A DNA stretch of 15,542 bases from JAFGJQ01 sp052034525 (GCA_052034525.1 JBPOIK010000210.1:1-15542); one strand, 5' to 3'. Positions 7,552-15,235 are shown, counted from the stretch's first letter. Numbers and translations: made by a program. Notes: a model not told the origin generated them from the letters alone.

Positions 7552-8688
7552 CTACGCGAACCCGCTTTCCGCTCGATCTTCAAACATCCGTACGTAGCTT
7601 TCGTATCGCTCCGGGTGGATGCGTTCTTCCTCCACGGCACGCTTGATGGCGCAGCCCGTTTCGGGAATGTGCGTGCAGTTGGGGAATCGGCAGTCCGGTA
7701 CGAGCGGCACGAACTCACGGAAGTATTGTTCGAGCTCACCCCGCGGGATCATCGAGACGTCGAACGATCGCACGCCCGGAGTGTCCACGACGTACGCGCC
7801 GATGCGCAGCCGGATCAACTCCGCGGTGCTGGTCGTGTGCCGGCCTTTGAGCGTCTCGTCGGAGATGTCGCCCACGCGAAGCCGCAGCCCGGGCTGGATG
7901 GCGTTCAGCAGCGAGCTCTTTCCGACGCCGCTCTGGCCGGCCAGCACGGTGGATCGGTCGCGCAGGAGGCGGCCCAGTTCGTCCACTCCCTCCCCCGTCA
8001 GGGCGCTGCAGGCAATGACGCGGTATCCGAGCGTCGCGTATCGTTGCATGATTTCACTCACGCGCTCGTCCGCGCCCAGATCGATCTTGTTCAGGCAGAT
8101 GACGGGCGTCATCCCGCCGGCCTGGGCGGACACGATATAGCGATCGACCAGGTGCGGTTTCGGTGGGGGCAGGTCGGCCGAGCTGACGATCAGCACCTGA
8201 TCCACGTTGGCGGCGATGACCTGCACCCGCCGACCGGTGAATCGCCGCAGTTCGCTCCGGCGCGGCTCGACCGTTACGATGACGCCCTCCGCCTGGACGC
8301 CCGGCCCGTCGGCCACCACGCGGAATCGAACGCGGTCACCCACCGTGACCGGGAAACGCTCGCCGATGGCGATCGTCCGCAGGATCCGGCGGACGGTGCA
8401 CGGCCAGATCCGCCGGCCGTCATCCACATCCGCGAACCGGCCGCGGAGGATCACGACCGTGCCGAGGTTCAGCCCCTCCGGGGGCTCGTCGGTCTCGATG
8501 ATGGTTCGCTTGCGGGAGAGGCGACCCTTGGCCACGACGCTTTCGCTGGCGCTTGCCTCAATGTCTTCGCCGGCGCGGTGCTGGCGCGTCCAGTCTTTCG
8601 TTCGCGAGGGGCGGGACCGGTTCGAACGGAACGACACGCGGACCTTGCGCCCGGGTTTCCTGCCCTTCTTCTCATTCGCGTCGGCCAT
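7552..8688 (-). CDS. rsgA: Small ribosomal subunit biogenesis GTPase RsgA
   Basis: A circularly permuted GTPase that checks late 30S subunit maturation and releases factors such as RbfA in well-studied bacteria. In the 378-residue product from this start, the G4 motif NKID (200-203) precedes the P-loop GQSGVGKSS (251-259) and the G3 motif DTPG (302-305), the order diagnostic of the family. The C-terminal zinc finger C-x4-C-x-H-x5-C is complete (C333, C338, H340, C346). An OB-fold domain occupies about 75-155. The first 50 residues are a very basic extension rich in Lys, Arg and Ser, plausible for rRNA contact. I chose the ATG at 8688. The frame can also start at a TTG at 8727 (13 more residues), but that TTG coincides with a good -35 hexamer (TTGACT) and the added residues are not RsgA-like. 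A sugar transferase gene follows with no gap. Confidence 0.93.
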   Translation of the reverse strand: MADANEKKGRKPGRKVRVSFRSNRSRPSRTKDWTRQHRAGEDIEASASESVVAKGRLSRKRTIIETDEPPEGLNLGTVVILRGRFADVDDGRRIWPCTVRRILRTIAIGERFPVTVGDRVRFRVVADGPGVQAEGVIVTVEPRRSELRRFTGRRVQVIAANVDQVLIVSSADLPPPKPHLVDRYIVSAQAGGMTPVICLNKIDLGADERVSEIMQRYATLGYRVIACSALTGEGVDELGRLLRDRSTVLAGQSGVGKSSLLNAIQPGLRLRVGDISDETLKGRHTTSTAELIRLRIGAYVVDTPGVRSFDVSMIPRGELEQYFREFVPLVPDCRFPNCTHIPETGCAIKRAVEEERIHPERYESYVRMFEDRAESGFA

Positions 8689-8697
8689 GCCCGATCC

Positions 8698-8727
8698 ATT
8701 GTCCCGGACCGGCGCTTCCCAAGTCAA
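8698..8727 (-). promoter_or_regulatory. Candidate sigma70-type promoter for rsgA
   Basis: Read on the minus strand: TTGACT (8727-8722, five of six to TTGACA), an 18-base spacer, then GACAAT (8703-8698, four of six to TATAAT). The -10 ends nine bases before the ATG at 8688, so transcription would begin at or just before the start codon. It would let rsgA and the sugar transferase be expressed apart from accC. This is a by-eye match only. Confidence 0.3.
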
Positions 8728-8739
8728 GCGGTGCGGGGC

Positions 8740-8777
8740 GGCGGGCGTTCGCGGACGACGGCGGGCGTTCAGACGAC
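8740..8777. repeat. Imperfect tandem duplication across the accC stop codon
   Basis: Two adjacent copies of a unit of about 20 bases. Copy 1 (8740-8759) and copy 2 (8760-8777) share GGCGGGCGTTC exactly and then differ by a short deletion before GACGAC. Copy 2 contains the last codons and the TGA of accC (8769-8771), while copy 1 is the downstream non-coding copy. It looks like slippage or a local duplication of the gene's 3' end. Confidence 0.6.
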
Positions 8778-10109
8778 CAGGCGGTCGACGAACCCCGTGT
8801 CGATCCGGCCGTGGAGGAAGTCCGGGTGATCGAGAATGCGCAGGTGCAGGGGGATCGTGGTCTTAATGGGGCTGATCACGAACTCGGACAGACAGCGGCG
8901 CATGGCGGCGATGGCGTCTTCCCGCGTGGCCCGGTGCACGATGAGCTTGCCGATCATGGAATCGTAACGGGGCGATATCCGATACCCCGCATGGGCGTGG
9001 GTATCCAGCCGGACGCCCAGCCCGCCCGGCGGCCGGAATACCTCGATGACGCCCGCGCAGGGGCGGAATTTGTTGTCCGGATCCTCCGCGTTGATGCGCA
9101 CCTCCAGGGCGCATCCGTTGCGACGGATGGCCTTCTGGGTGACCGGCAGGGGCTCTCCGGCGGCGACGGCGATCTGGGCCCGGATCAGGTCGAGCCCGGT
9201 GACTTCTTCGGTCACGGGGTGTTCCACCTGGATCCGCGCGTTCATCTCCATGAAGTAGAAGCGCCCCTTCTCGTCGCCGATGAATTCGACGGTGCCCGCG
9301 TTGTGGTACTTGGCCGCCCGCACCAGCTTCGTCGCCCACTTGAAAAGGTTCGCACGGGTTTTGTCGTCGATTCCAGGAGATGGCGTTTCCTCGATCAGTT
9401 TCTGATGCCGGCGCTGCATTGTGCAGTCACGCTCGAAGAGGTGCAGCACTTTCCCGTGCGTATCGCCGATGACCTGGACCTCGACGTGCCGCGGCTTGTC
9501 GATGAACTTCTCGATGTAGACGGCCGCGTCGCCGAACGCGGCCAGGGCCTCCTGCCGCGCCTGGGCCAGAGCGTTGGCCAGTTCACCCGCCTCCCGAACC
9601 ACACGCATGCCGCGGCCCCCGCCGCCGGCGGAAGCCTTCACGATGACCGGCAGGCCGATCCTCCGGCTGAGTTTGGCCGCCGCCTCGTCATCCTCCACGG
9701 GGCCGTCGCTGCCCGGAACGATGGGGACCCGCGATTTCTTCGCCAGGTCCCGCGCGGCCGACTTGTCTCCCAGAAGCCGCATGGCCTGTGAGGAGGGCCC
9801 GATGAACTCGATCCGCGACGCCCGGCATTTGTCCGCGAACTGGGCGTTCTCGGCCAGGAAGCCGTAGCCCGGATGAATGGCATCCGCCCCGGCCAGTTCG
9901 GCCGCCGCGATGATGCGGTCACTGCGCAGGTAACTGTCCGACGGAGCGGCGGTGCCGATGCAGAAAGTGCGGTCCGCCAGGTCCAGGTAGGCTGAGCCCC
10001 GGTCCTCCTCCGAGAACACGCAGGCCGTCGGCACTCCCATCTCGCGGCACGCCCGCAAGATGCGTAACGCGATTTCCCCTCGGTTGGCGACCAGTATCCG
10101 TTTGAACAT
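8769..10109 (-). CDS. accC: Acetyl-CoA carboxylase, biotin carboxylase subunit
   Basis: The ATP-dependent subunit that carboxylates biotin on AccB with bicarbonate, the first half of the committed step of fatty acid synthesis. The 446-residue product matches the single-domain AccC length. It begins with the typical MFKRILVANRGEIA and has the ATP-grasp glycine loop GGGGRGM (162-168). Catalytic and ligand residues fall at or near the E. coli numbers: K116, K158, E275, E288, N290, R292, E296 and R338. HPGYGFLAEN (79-88) and ARIQVEHPVTEE (291-302) are intact. The ATG at 10109 is clear. It follows accB after 86 bases that contain a small hairpin, so the two are very likely one operon. The carboxyltransferase genes accA and accD are not in the window, consistent with a separate bacterial acetyl-CoA carboxylase. 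A propionyl-CoA-type carboxylase is unlikely because there is no fused C-terminal biotin domain. Confidence 0.96.
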   Translation of the reverse strand: MFKRILVANRGEIALRILRACREMGVPTACVFSEEDRGSAYLDLADRTFCIGTAAPSDSYLRSDRIIAAAELAGADAIHPGYGFLAENAQFADKCRASRIEFIGPSSQAMRLLGDKSAARDLAKKSRVPIVPGSDGPVEDDEAAAKLSRRIGLPVIVKASAGGGGRGMRVVREAGELANALAQARQEALAAFGDAAVYIEKFIDKPRHVEVQVIGDTHGKVLHLFERDCTMQRRHQKLIEETPSPGIDDKTRANLFKWATKLVRAAKYHNAGTVEFIGDEKGRFYFMEMNARIQVEHPVTEEVTGLDLIRAQIAVAAGEPLPVTQKAIRRNGCALEVRINAEDPDNKFRPCAGVIEVFRPPGGLGVRLDTHAHAGYRISPRYDSMIGKLIVHRATREDAIAAMRRCLSEFVISPIKTTIPLHLRILDHPDFLHGRIDTGFVDRLVV

Positions 10110-10159
10110 TCGTCTGACAGCCGATGGATTCGACGATGCCTAAGCGGCGGGTCCGTTTT

Positions 10160-10175
10160 CGCCCGTCAGCGGGCG
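10160..10175 (-). other. Hairpin in the accB-accC spacer
   Basis: A perfect 6-base stem with a four-base loop (10160-10165 pairing with 10170-10175) lies in the 86-base spacer between accB and accC. About 7 bases to its right is a 12-base GC palindrome (10182-10193), next to the accB stop. In the direction of transcription neither is followed by a U-run, so they are more likely processing or stability elements than terminators. Chance in GC-rich sequence is possible. Confidence 0.25.
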
Positions 10176-10195
10176 TACGCCGCGCCGCGGCGCTT

Positions 10196-10648
10196 TTAAT
10201 GCTTGCGGACCATGAACAGCGGCTGGCCGTAGTCCACGCCGTCTGTGTTGGAGACCAGGATCTTCTCGATCGTGCCCCGGACTTCCGCCTTGATTTCGTT
10301 GAACACCTTCATGGCTTCCACGATGCACACCACGCTGTCTTCCGTCACCTCGGAACCGATGGTGACGTATGGTGGGGAGTTGGGGTCCGGGGCGGCGTAG
10401 AACGTACCCACCATGGGAGAGACGATGGGCAGCAGCGTGTCGTCCGGCTTGGCCGGAACGGCGGCGGCCGGGGCAGGAATCGGCGTCGCGGCCGGCGGCG
10501 GCGCCGCCGGCGCCGGGGTCTGGACCACGGTGTGCGAGCCGATCCGCTTGAGCTCGATGGCGTCGTCGCCGCTGCGGACGGCAACCTCCGCGATATTGTT
10601 CTCCGCCATCAGCCGAATCAATTCGCGTATTTGTTCGAGGTCAAACAA
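10196..10648 (-). CDS. accB: Biotin carboxyl carrier protein of acetyl-CoA carboxylase
   Basis: The small carrier that shuttles carboxybiotin between AccC and the AccAD carboxyltransferase. The 150-residue product has the usual layout: an N-terminal helical segment (1-35), an Ala/Pro-rich flexible linker (about 43-67), and the biotinyl domain (about 72-150) with SPMVGTFY (77-84) and the biotinylation motif EAMK, in which K114 is the modified lysine. It must be biotinylated by a BirA-type ligase not seen here. The start is TTG at 10648. This is supported by GGAGAA (minus strand, 10660-10655), six bases upstream, and by the family-typical N-terminus beginning FDLEQI. It lies 29 bases downstream of the M24 peptidase gene and upstream of accC. 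The rare start codon may limit its translation relative to accC. Confidence 0.95.
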   Translation of the reverse strand: MFDLEQIRELIRLMAENNIAEVAVRSGDDAIELKRIGSHTVVQTPAPAAPPPAATPIPAPAAAVPAKPDDTLLPIVSPMVGTFYAAPDPNSPPYVTIGSEVTEDSVVCIVEAMKVFNEIKAEVRGTIEKILVSNTDGVDYGQPLFMVRKH

Positions 10649-10677
10649 AGCGGGTTCTCCAGAACGGCGGCGGTCAT

Positions 10678-11790
10678 TCAGCCCACCACAGCGGAGTCGA
10701 TATCCTTCGGAAAGCGGCTGAGAACCTTATGGCCGGTCGGCGTGACCAGCACATCATCCTCGATTCGCACACCGCCGGTTCCGGGAAGATAGATGCCCGG
10801 CTCTACGGTGACCACCATGCCGGGCTCGAGCTTCTGGTCGGACCGCCAACTGAGGGACGGAGCTTCATGAACGTCGAGGCCCAAGCCATGCCCCAACCCG
10901 TGCCCAAACTGCTTCTCGTACCCGGCGCGCGCGATATGGTTCCGCGCCACCGCATCCACATCGCACATGCGCGGGCCAGGCCGGATGGCCTGGATGGCTT
11001 TTTCCTGCGCTTCCAGGACGATCCCGTAGATCTTACGGAATTTCGGCGGGATGGTACCCACGAACACCATGCGGGTCAAGTCGCTGCGGTAGAAGCCTAC
11101 GGTGGCGCCCCAGTCGAAGAGTATGGCGCTGCCCTTGCGAACCTTCCGCCCGCCCGGCACCGCGTGGGGCAACGCGGCGTTGGGGCCTTCTGCCACAATG
11201 GACGGAAACGCGGGCGACGTGGAGCCCCGGCGGGCCATCTCGTACTCCAGCCGCGCGGCCAGCTCAGTCTCCGTCTGGCCGATCCGAATGGAGCGTCGCA
11301 TGGCCTGGAAGGCCTCTTCGGCCACGCGGATCGCCCGGTCCAGCACCCGCAACTCGGCTTTGTCCTTCCGCAGCCGCATTTCGTTGACGAGCGGCGGGGC
11401 GTTGACCAGCCGGGTTGGCCGGGCCGCCCGGCGGATGGCGGCGTGGTCGTCGAGAGTCAGATGATCGCTCTGAACGGCCAGGCTGCGTAGCCGTAATCGG
11501 CGGCAGACCGCACCAATCTCCGCCGGCAGCATACCCTTGCGCAGGGTCACTTTGGCCCACGGACATTCTCTGCGGATAGACTCCTCGAAGCGGCCATCAC
11601 TGATGACCCAGACCTGGTTTCGGGTGACCAGCAGGGCAGAATCCTCCCCGGAGAAACCGGCCAGGTAGAAATGATCCGCCCGATTGCTGAGCAGGTATGC
11701 CGAGACCCGGCGCCGCGCCATCTGTGCCCGGCATTGTCGGATACGCTCTGCAATAATCGCCGTTGGTTTTCCTGTCGTTTTTCGGGCCAT
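10678..11790 (-). CDS. pepP: M24 family Xaa-Pro aminopeptidase
   Basis: A dinuclear metal aminopeptidase that removes an N-terminal residue preceding proline, acting in the cytoplasm. The 370-residue product has a creatinase-like N-terminal domain (about 12-140) and the pita-bread catalytic domain (about 145-365). All five metal ligands are visible: D226, D237, H301, E330 (in TVEPGIY) and E344. The HGLGHGLGLDVHE segment (297-309) contributes the supporting histidines H297 and H308. The ATG at 11790 is preceded by a strong AGGAGG (minus strand, 11801-11796) five bases away, one of the clearest ribosome sites in the window. In many bacteria an M24 gene, efp, accB and accC lie together; here the M24 gene directly precedes accB and efp is missing. 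PepP versus PepQ (prolidase) cannot be decided with certainty, so the symbol is provisional. Confidence 0.9.
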   Translation of the reverse strand: MARKTTGKPTAIIAERIRQCRAQMARRRVSAYLLSNRADHFYLAGFSGEDSALLVTRNQVWVISDGRFEESIRRECPWAKVTLRKGMLPAEIGAVCRRLRLRSLAVQSDHLTLDDHAAIRRAARPTRLVNAPPLVNEMRLRKDKAELRVLDRAIRVAEEAFQAMRRSIRIGQTETELAARLEYEMARRGSTSPAFPSIVAEGPNAALPHAVPGGRKVRKGSAILFDWGATVGFYRSDLTRMVFVGTIPPKFRKIYGIVLEAQEKAIQAIRPGPRMCDVDAVARNHIARAGYEKQFGHGLGHGLGLDVHEAPSLSWRSDQKLEPGMVVTVEPGIYLPGTGGVRIEDDVLVTPTGHKVLSRFPKDIDSAVVG

Positions 11791-11813
11791 TCCAGCCTCC
11801 TGACTGTATTACA

Positions 11814-11847
11814 AGACCGGCGTGCCGCCGGCCCCACAAAACGGTCT
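11814..11847 (-). promoter_or_regulatory. Leader of the pepP-accB-accC message with alternative hairpins
   Basis: Between the candidate promoter and the pepP start the minus-strand RNA can form an 8-pair stem with a GCA loop (11833-11826 with 11822-11815, including one G-U pair). A second, mutually exclusive pairing is AGACCG (11847-11842) with CGGTCT (11819-11814). The sequence after the stem is TTGTAATAC, too weak a U-run for a standard terminator. It could be a leaky terminator after the guanylyltransferase gene or a leader control element. Confidence 0.3.
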
Positions 11848-11867
11848 GCACGTCTGATGCGCTGCGT

Positions 11868-11896
11868 ATCATCGCCGCGCGGGTCCGGCGCGTCAA
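11868..11896 (-). promoter_or_regulatory. Candidate sigma70-type promoter for pepP-accB-accC
   Basis: On the minus strand TTGACG (11896-11891, five of six to the -35 consensus) and GATGAT (11873-11868, four of six to the -10 consensus) are 17 bases apart. The site lies in the largest gap of the minus-strand gene run (130 bases) and points into the gene with the strong AGGAGG. The predicted leader would be about 70 bases. This is a visual match without experimental support. Confidence 0.35.
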
Positions 11897-11920
11897 AGAG
11901 ACGCCCGCCGCCCGCCAGCG

Positions 11921-12991
11921 TCAGGAATACGTGGCGTCGAACCGGGCCTGGATCGCCGCGACGAGCTCCTTGAGTCGCTGGGCCTGGCTTCGGTGGGCCA
12001 CCAGGGTGGCGTCCGGGGTGTGCACGACGATCAGGTCGTCCACCCCCAAGGTCGCGATCAGGTGCTCTTCCTCGCCGGCGGTGATTGTCCTCCGGGAATC
12101 CAGATGCACCACGCGCGGCGCCGCCGACACGTTCCCGTGCGCGTCTGGCGGGATCACGGATTCGAGCGCTGCCCAGGAACCCACGTCGACCCAGGAGCAG
12201 TCCATCTCGACGACCAGCACGCGGGCGGCCTTCTCCAGCACGGCGTAATCGACGGATATTTTCGGGAGCGCCGGATAGATGCGGTCGAGCATGGCGTTCC
12301 GCCGCCCGCCGGACCATGCCCGGGCAATCTGCATTACGCCGTCCAGGCTTTGCGGCAGGTGCTTGCGCAACTGCTCCAGAACCGTGTCGGCCCGCCAGAC
12401 GAACATGCCGCTGTTCCAGTAATACCGGCCGTCCAGCACGTAGCGAGCGGCCGTTTCCGCATCCGGCTTCTCCGTGAACCGGGCGACGGCGTACGCGCCG
12501 GGGGCGATCTCATCGCCGCGCTGGACGTAGCCGTAGCCGGTGTGGGGGCTGACGGGCCGGATGCCGAAGGTCACCAGGGCGTCGGGTTCTCGTTCCGCGG
12601 CGGCGAATCCCGCGAGGATCGCGCGTTCGAATCGTTCGGGCGGGCGGATGATATGATCGGCCGTAAAGACGCCCAGAACGGCGCCCGGATCCCGCTCGCG
12701 CAGGATCGCCGCGGACAGGCCGGCGGCATTGGCGGTATCGCGCCCGCACGGCTCGCCGAACAGGTTGTCCGTCGGGATTTCCGGCAGCTCTTGGGCGACG
12801 AGCGAAACATGCTCGGCCCCGGTGATGACCGCGATTCGCTCCGCGGGGATCAGCCGCACCACGCGTTCGAAGGACTCTCGCAGGAGACTTCTGCCGCCGA
12901 ACAGCCGCAGCAGTTGCTTCGGACGGGCCGTCCGGCTGGCCGGCCAGAGCCGCGTTCCCGCCCCGCCGGCCATGATGACTGCGTACCGCAT
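11921..12991 (-). CDS. manC: Mannose-1-phosphate guanylyltransferase
   Basis: Makes GDP-mannose from mannose-1-phosphate and GTP, the donor for mannose- and fucose-containing surface glycans. The 356-residue product is the short, nucleotidyltransferase-only form; it lacks the C-terminal cupin isomerase domain of bifunctional ManC/AlgA. Motifs in order: the pyrophosphorylase loop MAGGAGTRLWPASR (7-20) followed by PKQ (24-26), FTADH (109-113, nucleotide and metal site, usually PADH or PSDH), FTEKP (172-176), NSGMFVWR (193-200), SVDYAVLEK (246-254) and WVDVGSW (267-273). The ATG at 12989-12991 is preceded by GGGAG. It lies 63 bases downstream of the helicase gene, so it may share that transcript. 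With the sugar transferase about 4.4 kb further on, it suggests glycan production, though they are not adjacent. A related sugar-phosphate specificity is possible. Confidence 0.92.
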   Translation of the reverse strand: MRYAVIMAGGAGTRLWPASRTARPKQLLRLFGGRSLLRESFERVVRLIPAERIAVITGAEHVSLVAQELPEIPTDNLFGEPCGRDTANAAGLSAAILRERDPGAVLGVFTADHIIRPPERFERAILAGFAAAEREPDALVTFGIRPVSPHTGYGYVQRGDEIAPGAYAVARFTEKPDAETAARYVLDGRYYWNSGMFVWRADTVLEQLRKHLPQSLDGVMQIARAWSGGRRNAMLDRIYPALPKISVDYAVLEKAARVLVVEMDCSWVDVGSWAALESVIPPDAHGNVSAAPRVVHLDSRRTITAGEEEHLIATLGVDDLIVVHTPDATLVAHRSQAQRLKELVAAIQARFDATYS

Positions 12992-13054
12992 CGTCCGTGC
13001 TCCCGGAACCGCCGGCCAACATCGTCCGCCTTGTGGGCCGGAGCGTCAACCGTG

Positions 13055-15229
13055 TCAGTCCACTTCGTCAAAATCCACGCGCTGGAGCTTCGCGTATTCC
13101 AGAATGAACGTCTTCTGTTCGCCCGTGGGGAAGCGAAGGCCGATCCGCGTCTGCTGGCTGCCGGGCGAAATCCACTGCACGCGGGCCAGCCCCAGGGTGG
13201 GGTGGCGGACCAGCGTGCCGACTTCCCACTGGGCCGGATTCAGCGCCGGCGGCGGTCGCACGGACGTCGGGCCCCTGGGGATGGAGGGTTCCGGCGAACT
13301 GTCCAGCCAGTCGATTTCGTCCTGGGGCAGCTCGCTCAGGAAGACGGATTCGACTCGCCGTTCCGTCCGGCCATGCAGCGTGCGATACGCGGCGTGCGTG
13401 AGGGTAAGCTCCTCCATCGCCCGGGTCATGCCGACGAAGCACAGCCGGCGTTCCTCCTCCTCGTCATCCGAGTCGTCGTTGCGGACCATGGGCAGCAGCC
13501 CGTCCTCCAGGCCGATCATGTAGACCACGGGAAACTCCAGACCCTTGGCTGCGTGCAGAGTCATCAGAGTCACGCAGCCGGATTCCGTGTTCACCGCGTC
13601 CACGTCGGAGACGAGGCTGACGTGTTGCAGAAAGTCGATGAGCGTGGCGTCCGGGTTGTCCTCCTCGAAGCCGGCGGCGGCGTTGAGGAGTTCCTCCGCG
13701 TTTTCCAGCCGTTCCGGATGGTCGTGCGCTTCGGCCCGGAGGGCCGCCCGCAGGCCCGACTGACTCAGCGCGGCTTCGACGGCCGCCTTGGGCCGTTCAC
13801 CGGACATGGAGATCAGGTTGCGCAGCGTCTGGGCGAACACGTCCATCCGCGCCGTGATCCGCCCCAGGCCCGGCACCTGCCCTGGGTTGCACACGACGTC
13901 TGCCAGCCGCTGTCCGGCGTGAACGGCGTGCTGCTGCAAGCGCCGGATCGTGGTCGGCCCGATGCCGCGCGGCGGCGTGTTGATGATCCGCAGCAAGGAT
14001 GTTTCGTCGGCCGGGTTCACCATGACGCGCAGGTAGGCCAGGGTGTCCTTGATCTCACGCCGGCTGTAGAACTCGACGCCGCGGGCAACCTGGTAGGCGA
14101 TGCCGGCGCGGAGAAGCTCCTCCTCCACCGACCGGCTCAGTGCGTTGATGCGATAGAACACGACGATGTCGCGAAGCGGGCGGCCGTTCCGGCGGTGCGC
14201 GCTGATTTCGTCGGCCACGAACCGGGCTTCGGCTTTGCCGTCTTCCAGGCGGGCGACGCGGACGGCCCGCCCGTCGGGGTTTTCCGTCCAGAGGGTCTTC
14301 TCCTTGCGCCGGCGGTTGAACGTGATCAACCGACCGGCCGCCGAGAGGACACGCTTGGAGGAGCGGTAGTTCTGTTCGAGTCGGACCACCTTGGCGTCCG
14401 GATAGTCTCGCTCGAAATCCAGGATGTTCCGGATGTCCGCGCCTCGCCACCCGTAGATGGACTGGTCCGGGTCGCCGGTGACGCAGAGGTTCCGATTTCG
14501 CAGGGTGAGCCGCCGGGCGATCTCGTATTGGGCGCGGTTGGTGTCCTGGTATTCATCCACCAGCAGGTGGGTGTAGCGGGCTTCCAACTCCGCCCGGAGG
14601 GGCTCGTCCGTTCGCAGGAGCAGGGCCGTCTTGAGCAGCAGATCGTCAAAATCCAGCCCCTGCTGTTCGGCCAGCAGGGTTTCGTATGCCTGATAGATGC
14701 GGGCGAGTGTCTGTCCGGACCAGTCCGTTGCGGCGGCGGCGAACTCGTCGGCCGTCCGCAGTTCGTTTTTGGCCTGGCTGATCGCCGCCTGGACCCGGGC
14801 GGGCGTCCAGTTCGTGGTGGACAGGTCGGCCCGTTCCACGGCCTTTTTGATGAGCTTCCTCTGATCGTCCGTGTCGAAGATGGTGAAATTCGGCGCCAGT
14901 TCCGCCCGCCCGTGATGGATGCGGAGTAGCCGCGCGCAGAGGGAATGGAATGTGCAGATCGTCATGCCTTCGTCCACGCCGAGGGCGGCGATCCGCTCCT
15001 TCATCTCGTTGGCGGCCTTGTTGGTGAAGGTGATGGCCAGAACGTTGCGGGCCCGGGTGACCGTGGCGGCCAGACAGGCCGCTCGTCGGGTGATTACCCG
15101 CGTCTTACCGCTGCCGGCGGCCGCGAGCACGCAGAGCGGACCGTCGGCGTGGCTGACGGCCTCTCGCTGCGGCCCGGTCAGGTTCTCGAGCAGTCTCGAT
15201 ACGTACGATGCACCTGTTCGTGCGGTCAT
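13055..15229 (-). CDS. pcrA: ATP-dependent DNA helicase, PcrA/UvrD type
   Basis: A superfamily 1A 3'-5' helicase used in nucleotide excision repair, mismatch repair and clearing of replication and transcription conflicts. The 724-residue product has all SF1 motifs: motif I AAAGSGKT (36-43), Ia ITFTNKAANEMKERI (66-80), II LLVDEYQDTN (222-231), III VTGDPDQSIYGWRGA (250-264), IV LEQNYRSS (284-291), V TLHAAKGLEFP (557-567) and VI RRLCFVGMTRAMEEL (594-608). A short acidic run precedes motif VI (about 585-593). The C-terminal segment around GTLVRHPTLGLARV (671-684) matches the Tudor-like domain that in PcrA/UvrD binds RNA polymerase, which favours PcrA/UvrD over Rep. The ATG at 15229 has no Shine-Dalgarno site; a -10-like hexamer lies six bases upstream. 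It is transcribed divergently from acpS and reads toward the guanylyltransferase gene. Confidence 0.95.
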   Translation of the reverse strand: MTARTGASYVSRLLENLTGPQREAVSHADGPLCVLAAAGSGKTRVITRRAACLAATVTRARNVLAITFTNKAANEMKERIAALGVDEGMTICTFHSLCARLLRIHHGRAELAPNFTIFDTDDQRKLIKKAVERADLSTTNWTPARVQAAISQAKNELRTADEFAAAATDWSGQTLARIYQAYETLLAEQQGLDFDDLLLKTALLLRTDEPLRAELEARYTHLLVDEYQDTNRAQYEIARRLTLRNRNLCVTGDPDQSIYGWRGADIRNILDFERDYPDAKVVRLEQNYRSSKRVLSAAGRLITFNRRRKEKTLWTENPDGRAVRVARLEDGKAEARFVADEISAHRRNGRPLRDIVVFYRINALSRSVEEELLRAGIAYQVARGVEFYSRREIKDTLAYLRVMVNPADETSLLRIINTPPRGIGPTTIRRLQQHAVHAGQRLADVVCNPGQVPGLGRITARMDVFAQTLRNLISMSGERPKAAVEAALSQSGLRAALRAEAHDHPERLENAEELLNAAAGFEEDNPDATLIDFLQHVSLVSDVDAVNTESGCVTLMTLHAAKGLEFPVVYMIGLEDGLLPMVRNDDSDDEEEERRLCFVGMTRAMEELTLTHAAYRTLHGRTERRVESVFLSELPQDEIDWLDSSPEPSIPRGPTSVRPPPALNPAQWEVGTLVRHPTLGLARVQWISPGSQQTRIGLRFPTGEQKTFILEYAKLQRVDFDEVD

Positions 15230-15235
15230 GGAAGT

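Noticed and set aside
8553..9791. Plus-strand open frame of 412 codons across accC and the rsgA 5' region
   Set aside because: It is antisense to the clearly identified biotin carboxylase gene and has no recognisable motif.
10182..10200. GC palindrome followed by TTTT on the plus strand, resembling an intrinsic terminator
   Set aside because: No plus-strand gene ends here, the palindrome can form only a very short stem, and in the direction of the real operon it is not followed by a U-run.
11796..11815. Possible BirA-type biotin operator near TTGTAATAC ahead of the pepP start
   Set aside because: Only one short half-site-like stretch is present; the spaced inverted TTGTAAAC/GTTTACAA arrangement is absent.
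11993..14929. A 978-codon open frame on the plus strand opposite the guanylyltransferase and helicase genes
   Set aside because: It runs antisense to two genes with complete motif sets, has low-complexity composition and shows no domain. It is a codon-bias shadow.
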